Source: Lactuca virosa
Lineage: Eukaryota > Streptophyta > Magnoliopsida > Asterales > Asteraceae
DNA: 64,000 nt
Direction: 5' to 3'
NCBI GenBank assembly: GCA_928212115.1
Contig: CAKMRJ010005523.1
Coordinates: 242,388,110-242,452,109, forward strand
Shown here: positions 48,377-58,327 of the stretch, piece by piece
Layout: each line of letters opens with the position of its first letter
Position numbering within the stretch: the stretch's first letter is position 1
Made by a program: the position numbers and the translations under genes
The notes under the pieces: model-generated
What the model saw: the letters and a program-made list of their open reading frames with translations, nothing else
Database searches by the model: none
What the model was told of the DNA's origin: nothing

Positions 48377-49149
48377 TGTTGGATTAGGTGTCTAAGCCCA
48401 TAACTATTATTGGTATGTATTCGACCCGAGAGTAGCATGGTCCATTTGGGTTGCATATCATCAGGACAATTTGTTAGGATGGACTTTTGAGAGAAGGTTA
48501 TTTATGGTTTATTAATATATTATAAGTAATAATATATTAATATGAAATCATATGTTTTAATTAGTAGTGATCAAGAATTAATTTGGAATTAATTTAGTGG
48601 TCGAAAGAGACTAATTAAATCTATAGGGACTAATTATGATAATTAGTTATATTTATATGTGTTGGGCTTATGATCCATGTTGGACCAAGTTTATGCATGG
48701 ATACATAAAGAGTTGGGCCACATGAACCATGGATCATAAAACCCATGGGTATGGATTTGGGTTATATCCATGACCCTAGAAATCCCACATATAAATAGAT
48801 ACTTCATTGCCCAAAATCGCCACTTGTATCTTTTTAGAGTTCATGGTGTCTTTTGTGTGCATGGAATTCTCTCTCAAGTTCATCCTTTGTCCATGGTGTG
48901 TTGTGATTCCATTTGAGGCTTCCACACTATTGGGGCTAAGCTCTTTAAGGCCAAATCCACCAAGAATTCAAGCTCCATCAAAAGGTATGTCATGCTAACT
49001 AGTATATTATAATTTTATGTTAAATGCATGCTAGTTGTAAGATTAATACCTTGGAAACCATTTGCATGTATAATTAGTGAAAACATAGATCCAAGGTATT
49101 TAGGGTTGTATGTGCACCATAGGATGTTGTAGTATACCAAAACCCAACA
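48377..49149 (+). repeat. 5' LTR of C
   Basis: TGTTGGATTAGG to CCCAACA, with a TATA-like CATATAAATAGATAC near 48788. No CG-centred palindrome cluster was seen in this LTR; that motif lies just after the primer site instead. Confidence 0.92.
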
Positions 49150-49150
49150 G

Positions 49151-49163
49151 TGGTATCAGAGCC
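49151..49163 (+). other. Primer binding site of C
   Basis: TGGTATCAGAGCC, one base after the LTR, complementary to initiator-Met tRNA. Confidence 0.9.
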
Positions 49164-49245
49164 AGGTTGTTTTCAATTATACTTGATGCAAGTTGCTGAA
49201 AAAAAAACTGAAAAAAATCGAATTTTTTGCTGTCGGGACAGCAGA

Positions 49246-49331
49246 CTCGACGAGTCCAGTGATGGACTCGACGAGTCCATGAACAAATTCATCCAACTCG
49301 TCGAGTTGGTTCATGCACTCGACGAGTTGGA
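49246..49331. repeat. Four ACTCGNCGAGT palindromes in the C leader
   Basis: GGACTCGACGAGTCC occurs twice, then CCAACTCGTCGAGTTGG, then CACTCGACGAGTTGG, within 86 bp. The same 11-bp core fills LTRs K and S, which are otherwise unrelated. Confidence 0.85.
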
Positions 49332-49620
49332 CCCCCTGACAGCTTATCTTCGAGTTTTTTGGCCTGTTTTGGATTAGAATCATTACCGCAAAGTGTTTTT
49401 GTTCATAAAATTTGTTTTTTGATACTATGGTAATGTTTATTCTCATCCAAATAAAGGATAATAATCAAACTTTCAAGTTTTATACATATTTATATGATGC
49501 TTGAAAAATGTTGATTATGAATGTTCATGTTTATGAGTTTGTTTAGATTAATAGGAAAAATTATGAGATAGTAGTTTTCAATCCAAATTAATCTTGAAGT
49601 TGTTCATAATATGTGTTTTT

Positions 49621-49857
49621 GTAACTTGTCCTCAAGTTACATGAAAAGTCACATTTATGAATTTTAAAACCCATAAAAATTCCATAAGTTATGAAAAAAT
49701 GAAGAGTCACATTTTTAATGCTTTTAAAGTCTTCCAAAACTTGTCTACAAGTTATGGAACTTGAAGGGTTTTTTCCATTAAACCACTTTAAAATTCATAA
49801 GTTATGGAAACCATAAGTTTTTTGAATTGTTCAAAACTTGTCCTCAAGTTTTGGAAT
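49621..49857 (+). ncRNA. Hairpin set alpha in the C leader
   Basis: Three hairpins with 4-nt loops TCCT/TCTA: GTAACTTG/CAAGTTAC (49621-49640), AACTTG/CAAGTT (49738-49753, extendable with CCA/TGG), and CAAAACTTG/CAAGTTTTG (49832-49853). The core ACTTG is shared; outer pairs differ and still match. Confidence 0.45.
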
Positions 49858-50380
49858 TTGTAAAGTCAAACCCCATATACACTTTAATTCCAAACCCAAG
49901 AATTTTAAAAGTTAAAGTTCAAACTTTATGGACTTCATTAAATTAATTAAAGTGTCTAATTAAAAGAGTTAATAATTCCATAAAGACATGGTTTAAGTTT
50001 AATTAAATTAAGAGTATAGTTTAAATAATAGATTAAATCACCAAGTATTTTAAATGTTTAAATAATAGATTAAATAAGAACAAAGTCAGTCTTACCGTTA
50101 GTAGGCCTCATTCACGAAGCCGGTCTATAAGGGGGGTATAAGGTTACTGCCTATAAAATGGCAGTTTAATGGGTGTCCACTCTCACCCACCGCTTCCTTG
50201 ACCGGTGGAGGGTCGTTAGCCGAACGGGTAGGACAAGGACTATAATTCTCCCTTCATTAAAAGTATTAATGATAAATACTAAGTAACTAAACCTTTTATA
50301 AATACCCAATCTTAGTTACTTAGGAAAAAGTGAATAAGGTGCTAATCCATGAAATTACACTTTGCACTTTGTTTAAGTCG

Positions 50381-53127
50381 GTTAGTGGAGCGTGTGTGGT
50401 TAACCGGCACACTAACTCATATTTAACAAGGTAGGCAAAGGGTAACCTAATGTTTATCATAGTATCGATGGAGCGTGTGTGGTTAACCGGCACATCGATT
50501 GAGGGGTAAACACTTAAGGGTACCAAGTAATTTGCATGGTTACTTCACACCTTGTTTTGTGATCCTCGGCATCCCAGTCACAAAACCTGAAGGGCACACT
50601 CGAGATTGAAACATGCCATTGAACAGTTCAATGAATCTCAAAGATCTAGGAGTTTCAAAAATCAATTAAAACCTAATAATATATATTTTGTTTTCATGGT
50701 GGAAATTGGTGAATCGTCATTCGCCTACCTTCAAATATTTTATAGCTTGGATTACGGCATCCCTCTTCCAAGTTATAAAAGTATTGTGTTGGGTCCTAGC
50801 CTTAATATTTCATATTGGGTGTTATATTAAGGACTTTAAATCAGCTATCTTGAGTATCTCCCAAAAGATGTCTGGTTTAGACATTTATGATCTTCCCAAA
50901 TCTCTTGAAACAAGCTTTCCTAAATGAAGATGATGTCCCATGGAAATCATACTTCTTTCACCTCCTCCAATTATTCTCCCTAACCCACAAGTTCCTGAAA
51001 AGTTTAAGGTCACTCAAGCCCTATTGGCAAGCAAAGGTCTATGTGTGATCACATCTTGGAGATGTAGTCACATATTGACAAGCCGGGAGAGTTGGGTGTC
51101 AAAGTCTTGAGAAAGTTGGTGGCTCAACTACTTTCTAAGTCACATAGTGAGTTCTTTTGGAACACCTATGAAACAGACTATGACAAGACCTTTATTGATC
51201 TTATCTATTTGCTAAGATCAACTTCCTAAAAACTTTATGGACATTGACAATGATGACACTGGGAATCCAAAAAAGCATTCTCTTCCCAATGGAAATGGAT
51301 CGGCCATAGTCAAATCGGTTGACCAAATGGTAAAGAGAAAAGCTAAGTCTGAGATAGTCTCATTACCAAAGGGTCCATATGTTTATATTGCCAAAGAAAG
51401 GGGCATTGGTTGCGAAGCTGCCAAATTTACCTAAGGATGTTAAAGTCAATAAGTTTGACTCTACTTCAGGTAAAGTCCACTATCTAACTCTGCTAAGTTT
51501 CTATTCTGAGATTCTTGATACATGATGTGACTGGGTCACATGTTGATGTTTTAAGAATCAAAGAAAAGTGAAGAAACTTAAAGAAAGAATATACTGAATC
51601 TGATCGCGTAGATGGATTTCTATCGCATAGTTTGAAGATCGGATTCTTGAGCTACTTCTTAGGAGTTATGATATTTTGCTTAGGAATAGATAACAACAAG
51701 TCTTCATATGGATTGTAAGGATAAGCTTTTCCGCAAAGTTTTAAAATAAAAGGTAAATCTTTTGATTTTATTTATTTTAAAATATCATTACAATGGCATT
51801 TGTGAAAATCTGTGTTGCTTATAAGATTCCATTAAGAGCAAGAGTGGAAATATGAATTTGATTCTTTCATTTGTGGTAGTGTCTAAATTTACCAAATAAG
51901 GAAAGATTCTCATCACCCAAGTTTCAGTTGGATAGAAACTTGGAATCATGCAAGTTGTATAACATGATGAATGAGAACTTTCGAGCATTGGAAAAATTAA
52001 GACTAACTACTTGTTCACATGGGTGTGTGAGTCAAGTGAAGGACTAAGGGATCGGGTACACATTCTTGTGCACTGGTTAGAGTCCACCACAAAAGATCGA
52101 TAAGACTATTCGTCATAATTTACTATAGCTCAGTAAATATGGTTATACTTACAAGCTTAAGTGTAATTCTGAGACATTGGAAAAGGTTCTAATGTATGGC
52201 AGAGCGAATAAGAAGAATCAATTTAGGCAGAAAGATAAAAGTTTCTCAAATCTGAAAAGATGGGAGAGTACTTTAGTATCATGTTTTAAGACCATCTTAA
52301 TGATTTTGAGACCTTATCACAATTCATCCTCTAAGTGCATTCTGATAGTTAAGAAGAGGAGTTATGAATTATTGAAGTGGTTAAATCAAGAAGATGATTC
52401 ATACTTCGTTCCAAAAACAATTCTTAGAGTTATACTCTAAGATTGTAACTTGAGTGACATGTCTTAAAGAAGGTTTAAAACACTTATCAAATGTAAGAGT
52501 AAAAGTTTTCTACTCTTGTACATTTGAAATTGGTAAGTTGTGATGTTTTGGATAAAACAAAGACCAACTAAGGCCAATTGTGTGAAGTGTTTGTCTTGAT
52601 TAGAATCCACACTATATCTTGAATACCTGACAAGAAAGTCTTATATGTCAAGAGGACAGTGGGAGTCTTAAAGGTCTTGAAAGTCTCAAGAACTAATCAA
52701 GAATAAAACCTGAAGTTCTTCACTAGCACACGACTTGAGGTTTATAACCTATCGTGTTGACATATTCTGTGCCCATTCCAGTTAAAGTTGGCTTTGCATA
52801 TGAGTTCTTAGAGTTCTCAATTGGTTGCACAACAACTTGGAAGCAATGGCAGGCCCTTGAGCTGCCAGGTGGCAAGAAATTAAGATTGAGTTCAGTCCAT
52901 ATGAGTTTGGATTTGTCATTATCCTTGTCTTGTGACTATGGTTTTGACAATTCACATGGATAAGAACACATACACCATTAAATCTAAGGGTCATAAGGTT
53001 TCTCTCCGATTCATGAAAATGATGGTGAGGAAACACTTCCACCAAGTAGATTTGAAGTAGATAGAAATTGTGATATTTGCATTCTAAAAGTCGTTAGTGG
53101 AGCTGTGTGGTTAAGCGGCACACTAAC
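50381..53127 (+). ncRNA. Hairpin set beta in C (three copies)
   Basis: A 21-22-nt loop (GAGCGTGTGTGG...CCGGCA) is nearly identical in copies at 50381-50416, 50464-50499 and 53093-53127. Stems: GTTAGTG/CACTAAC, ATCGATG/CATCGAT, GTTAGTG/CACTAAC. Six of seven pairs are retained by compensatory change or differ as complete pairs between copies 1 and 2. Nothing in copia coding sequence explains it. Confidence 0.6.
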
Positions 53128-53680
53128 ATGGACTTGTGAGAAGTGGCAAAGGTCTAAAAAATTGAGACTATGATTACGACATCCCTTTTCATAGTTCTGA
53201 AATTGTTTAGACACACCTGTGAGCTATCTAAGATAAGGTGTACGATATTGATAAAGTTTTATCAAAGCAATCTAGTATCAGAAATCTGAACTTTGGTAAG
53301 AAAGTCAATAAAGTATTGTTTTTTCTAGAAGTTCAACTGATTTCTGAGTACATGTCAAAGCTAGTGGGAGCATAAGTGTTATGCTAATAATCATCATGTT
53401 AGTGGGAGCATGATAATTATGATAAAGGTTGCAAGTTAGCAATGTTAATTATAGAAAACAAAAGGTTTCAATTGGGAAAAAGTTGTATTGCTATAATTAA
53501 GGGAGAGGAAATTATACTTCATCTCAAATCTAAAAGCTTAGATTGAGGTTTTAATCGTATTTAGTCAAGTATATATATGAATGTTATGTTGGAATGGCTC
53601 AACATAAGAAAATTCTAATATAGGGTCCATTATTTGCGTTCTAAAATTCGATTATGATTACGACATCCCTTTTCATAATC
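50554..53680 (+). ncRNA. Hairpin set gamma in C (three to four copies)
   Basis: A loop containing ATTACG(A/G)CATCCCT is framed by different stems: TATAGCTTGG/CCAAGTTATA (50741-50777, one G-T pair), ACTATGA/TCATAGT (53167-53195), GATTATGA/TCATAATC (53650-53680). The last two have the same 15-nt loop. A looser member, GTTTTGTGA/TCACAAAAC (50554-50586), has CGGCATCCC in its loop. Confidence 0.6.
50870..51440 (+). pseudogene. C gag remnant
   Basis: Decayed copia gag: pieces resembling HIDKPGELGVKVLRKL and SEFFWNTYETDYDKTFIDL appear in broken frames. They are followed by a lysine-rich tail (KRKAKSEIVSL, 51237-51434) where a zinc knuckle would lie but has lost its Cys/His. It cannot encode a working gag. 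Confidence 0.55.
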
Positions 53681-53840
53681 TGAATTATGAGAACTTGGCA
53701 AATTGAAATGGAAATATTATAGCAAAAGACTGGTTTAGTCTTTATGTGATACATCATGAATCGTGTCCCATATGCTTCGGATATAGGATCGATTGCATGT
53801 GCTATATTCATCCTTTCTAAAATTTTCCAAATGCCTGGGG
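53345..53840 (+). pseudogene. C pol remnants (RT/RNase H boundary)
   Basis: Short matches to copia pol, such as a YVKAS-like piece near 53350 and RVPYAS then GSIACA near 53765-53815. They are in the expected order but separated by non-coding DNA. Confidence 0.5.
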
Positions 53841-55310
53841 CATTAAGAAGGGAAAAGGTCTAGAATTGGATATGACTAAAAGGATTAAACAATTGTCGAG
53901 GACAATCTAAGGTTTACCAAAGATTGGTTGCTCAAGGACAGTTGGAAGTATAATGATAATTCTGGAAGGACCATATTGACATAATCTGTAAGGAGGAAAC
54001 TCTTGTTCAGAAGTGATAGTCAAAATGGAATATGGAAATGTTTCAAAGTTAGAAATTATTCAATCTGTGTAAGATTAGGAAACTTAATGCAAGAAGGATG
54101 TTTCCAAGGAGTTGATCTCCTTTGGAATGTTCTGTAATGTTTGTTGTCAAGTCTATCTGACTTTGTGCATAATCATTACAAGAGGACCAATGCATATAAG
54201 TTTAGAATCTAACAGATTTCAGTAAATGGCATGAATTTGGAATTCTTGCATTTGCAGTAAGGATTTGGGACTATGAAAAGAGGATCATTGGAGTTATGTT
54301 CAATTGATCTATTTCACAAAGTAAAGATCATAGACAAACATAGTATGCATACTTGGTGTATGGCATGACTAGTGTTTAGAAAACATAGTGTACATGCTTG
54401 GAGCATGGGACAACTATTGTTTTAAATTCAAGAATAAAGTTGATATCTGAAACAGTATACAATGAATAATGTGTAATCATATGGTGATAAATAAAAGGTG
54501 TTTTATTTATGTTCATAGGTTTTGATACCATATTCGATTCAATTATTCTTGTGTTTCATTTTGCATGTTTTGACTTCCAGAATAAACTAGGTCATTGTTC
54601 TGGATGACTAAGTTATTCAAACCATCCACAGTCGGTCATATGTTGGAAGTAGATATGAATTAAGACTGTCATGGGTTGGCTTGTAGAGGTTTAAGATGTT
54701 GGACAAAGGGCTACAACACTCATGAGTGCTCATAAGTTTTGAGTATTGGATTCAACCCGCGCTCATTGGAATCACTTCATGGATTTTATCACGAGTGATC
54801 ATGAGACGATAATATCTTATATTCTTCAAACCTAGAGATATGAGTTGTTACTATGAGTTGGTTATACATTGATTGCACGAAAACGCATTGGTAACTCGAT
54901 GTTATAAAACGTGCCTTTGTGTATGATTCAACAAGTTGTAGAACAAGCCATATGAGTCGAAGTTTATCCATTCCTTTTACCTTCGGGATAAAAGCGATAT
55001 CTGTGGGCCCCTCGATGATTTGGTGATGACAAACGTAAGTGCTCGGCTGGGCCTGGACTGATTTGATTTGTTCAATTAGTCAGTCGTCATAAATCGGAAA
55101 TCGGGAAACAACAAATGGACAGAGAGAATGATTATAATCCATGTCTCAGTCCATATGATATCTAGAATGGAGGAATATATGATCCCTTATCTAATGGACA
55201 TGTCATTTGATTTGTTTAGAGTTTGACAGCGGCTTTAAGAGCTACGATTGCTAGTCGGGATCTTGGAGTCATACTTGAATAATAGTTTTAGACTTATCCA
55301 AGTGGGAGAC

Positions 55311-56085
55311 TGTTGGATTAGGTGTCTAAGCCCATAACTATTATTGGTATGTATTCGACCCGAGAGTAGCATGGTCCATTTGGGTTGCATATCATCAGGA
55401 CAATTTGTTAGGATGGACTTTTGAGAGAAGGTTATTTATGGTTTATTAATATATTATAAGTAATAATATATTAATATGAAATCATATGTTTTAATTAGTA
55501 GTGATCAAGAATTAATTTGGAATTAATTTAGTGGTCGAAAGAGACTAATTAAATCTATGGGGACTAATTATGATAATTAGTTATATTTATATGTGTTGGG
55601 CTTATGATCCATGTTGGACCAAGTTTATGTATGGATACATAAAGAGTTGGGCCACATGAACCATGGATCATAAAACCCATGGGTATGGATTTGGGTTATA
55701 TCCATGACCCTAGAAATCCCACATATAAATAGATACTTCATTGCCCAAAATCGCCACTTGTATCTTTTTAGAGTTCATGGTGTCTTTTGTGTGCATGGAA
55801 TTCTCTCTCAAGTTCATCCTTTGTCCATGGTGTGTTGTGATTCCATTTGTGTGGCTTCCACACTATTGGGGCTAAGCTCTTTAAGGCCAAATCCACCAAG
55901 AATTCAAGCTCCATCAAAAGGTATGTCATGCTAACTAGTATATTATAATTTTATGTTAAATGCATGCTAGTTGTAAGATTAATACCTTGGAAACCATTTT
56001 CATGTATAATTAGTGAAAACATAGATCCAAGGTATTTAGGGTTGTATGTGCACCATAGGATGTTGTAGTATACCAAAACCCAACA
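55311..56085 (+). repeat. 3' LTR of C
   Basis: 775 bp; differs from the 5' LTR by roughly three substitutions and one 2-bp indel by eye. Confidence 0.92.
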
Positions 56086-57066
56086 CATGCAACCCTAAAA
56101 ACTTATCTATGTTTTCTCTAATTGAACATACAACTTGAACAACAAAATAGAAACCCTAGAACACTAGTATATAATCAAAAAAATACACAATTAGGGTTAT
56201 AAGAATCATACCTTGATTTTTATATAGTAATAACAATACAAATCCTTGTGTTGATGAAGCCTTGAGAGCAAGCGTCACAAATGTCATGCTTCTAATGGTT
56301 CACACCCAACACTAACAAAGGAAGATGATTGAGAAGAGAGAAGAGAGGATCCAAAATTCGGCTAGATCTTCTAGAAACCAGTTGGCCAAAAATTCTAGGG
56401 TTAAAACCCTATTTATAGTGCAGTCAGGAAACCCTGGATAAGCCCAAATCCAAGATCAACTTAAACCGGGTAATTATCCACCTTCTTGTTTATCCACTAG
56501 GAAAATTCTAGAATCCCTTAGGCTTCAAGAAACCATCCAACCCATATGGATGGCTCTAGATTGCATCTTGATCAACTATTGAACAATTAACTTCAGTCCC
56601 TACACTTTTTATTTTTCCTTTAATCCCAAAATTAACTCCAATTAGTTTTTGATTAAATATTACTATTTCTAATTAATATATTATTTTCATAATATATTAA
56701 CAAATTATTTATTTCAATTTATTAATCAAATAATAAATCAAAACTCTCTCTCCAAATATCATCTGTCCAGTTGCTAGATTTGAGGGCAACCTAAAAGGAC
56801 TATGCTACTATCAATTTAAGTATATACCAATTATAGTTATAGACTTAGACACCTAATCCAATAGTATTGGACAATGAGACTGATTTTGTTCCATGTCTCG
56901 TGTCCGAATGATATCTTGCATAACGGAGGATTATATGATCACTTATCTTAGGACACGAAACTGACATGATTTAGAGTTCGACAACGACTTTTGGAAGCTA
57001 CAATTTGCTGATCAGTTTAGAAGTTGTACTGGAAATTATAGTTATAGACTTATTCAAGTGGGAGAC

Positions 57067-57700
57067 TGTTGGATTAGGTGTCTAAGCCCATAACTATAAT
57101 TGGTATAAACTTGAATTGATGGTAACACAATCCTTTTGGGTTGCCCTCAAACCAAGCAAATGGACATGATGATTTCTGGAGAGAGGGATTAATTTATTAT
57201 TTGACGGTTTGAAAGGGATATTCTAGGGTTTCCAGAATATCCTATATGGATAATAAGGAAGAGGATAATCACCAAATTTGAATTAATATTATATAATTCA
57301 AATTAGGGTTATCTAGGGTTCCCTATCCCACTATATAAAGGACCCTAAGGATCCTAATTTCTTCTAACTCTTCTCTTGCTAAGGCTTGGGCGAAATTCTT
57401 CTACCCTCTACTCATAATCTTCTTCTTGCATGTGTTGGGTGTGATCCCCTTAGAGGCACGACAATTGTGGTGCTTGCTTCCAAGAGATCAACAAGAAGGT
57501 ATTCTTTGTTATTTGCTATAATAACAATCAAGGTATGTACTCCTTAACCCTAATTTGGTATTTTCGAAAATAGTCTAGTGTTCTTAGGGTTTCCTTTTGA
57601 TGTTCATAGTTATGGATTCAATAGTGAAAACATAGATCTTTATTAGGGTTGCATGCACACTTAAGAGTTTTAGTTTGTTTGTTTTGTATAAAATCCATCA
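57067..57700 (+). repeat. 3' LTR of B
   Basis: It starts TGTTGGATTAGG after the purine tract CAAGTGGGAGAC and ends AAATCCATCA. A TATA-like CTATATAAAGGACC lies near 57331. It is the same family as solo LTR F. Confidence 0.82.
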
Positions 57701-58327
57701 AAATACCTAAATGTATCCCGTAACTCGACCCCGTATCATCTGTACAACAGTATAACTTCATCATAATAATATCCTACAAACGACTCCCGAGCAACATCTC
57801 CGATCCCGCATGCCAAACCCTCTCAAATGACACGAAAACTATCGTATATATAGTTAGATGTACGTCACGTCGTTACCACGTATGTGTCACATCGTGATGA
57901 TCAATTAGAACCTAGTGTTGCCACTTGTCGCACTCTCCAGCCACGTGTCTCAGTGACTCACCACCTGTCACATCATGATGACCTATTGATCACGTCGTGA
58001 TTACTCATTGTTCACACCGTGATAGTCTATCGATCACGTCGTGATGGTCAAAGGTTGACCTTTGACTTGACTTCCGTTGACTTTCTCAAAATAACAACGT
58101 ACTTTCATCAAAACTTCAAACGACCATAACTTTCTCATACGAACTCTGTTTTCGATGATATTTATATCCACATAATCCTATCAATAAGCTCTACAACATT
58201 CCTCAATTATATTTTGCTAAATAACATTCCTCGATTGAAAGTAACTCTATGTTCTATTTTTACTACTCGTCTCTTATCATTTTATATCTTCTGAAGGGAT
58301 ACCTGGTTATGAAAGACAGGTATTACA
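57701..58327 (-). repeat. Left LTR of D, inner segment
   Basis: It matches about 62743-63324 of the right LTR. ATCACGTCGTGAT-type palindromes lie at about 57890-58045, upstream (on the minus strand) of TATA-like sequence near 57848. Confidence 0.85.

Larger units (their letters stand above)
48377..56085 (+). mobile_element. Young non-coding copia-derived element C
   Basis: 5' LTR 48377-49149 (773 bp) and 3' LTR 55311-56085 (775 bp) differ by about four small changes. The flanks catgt (48372-48376) and catgc (56086-56090) are a TSD with one mismatch. The primer site TGGTATCAGAGCC (49151) and purine tract AAGTGGGAGAC (55300) are in place. The 6.2-kb interior holds only fragments of copia gag and pol and no usable ORF. 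Its 3' part is homologous to that of B. It is one of the youngest insertions in the window, yet cannot encode its own enzymes, so it was probably mobilised in trans. Confidence 0.9.
48334..56863 (-). mobile_element. Solo LTR F (minus strand), interrupted by C
   Basis: The + strand starts TGATGGGTATT (48334) and ends CCTAATCCAATA (56863; CCAACA with one change). The TSD gtatt is perfect (48329-48333, 56864-56868). Its own sequence is 48334-48376 and 56091-56863 (about 816 bp). Read on the minus strand it is the same LTR family as the 3' LTR of B (TGTTGGATTAGG start, CCATCA end). No internal region is present. It is inserted in B's 3' non-coding region in reverse orientation to B. Confidence 0.85.
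37100..57700 (+). mobile_element. Truncated Ty1/copia element B, host of A and F
   Basis: It begins abruptly in mid-integrase coding sequence at 37100 and keeps RT, RNase H, the 3' non-coding region (39160-39800, 48274-48333, 56869-57066) and a 3' LTR (57067-57700). Removing solo LTRs A and F with their duplications restores sequence colinear with the 3' region of element C. The 5' LTR, gag, protease and first half of integrase are missing. About 540 bp of D's LTR (corresponding to 62205-62742) is missing at the same junction. One deletion across the left border explains both. Confidence 0.8.

Noticed and set aside
49150..49377. 75-codon frame after the C primer site
   Set aside because: It spans the palindromic leader; no gag similarity and no conserved start.
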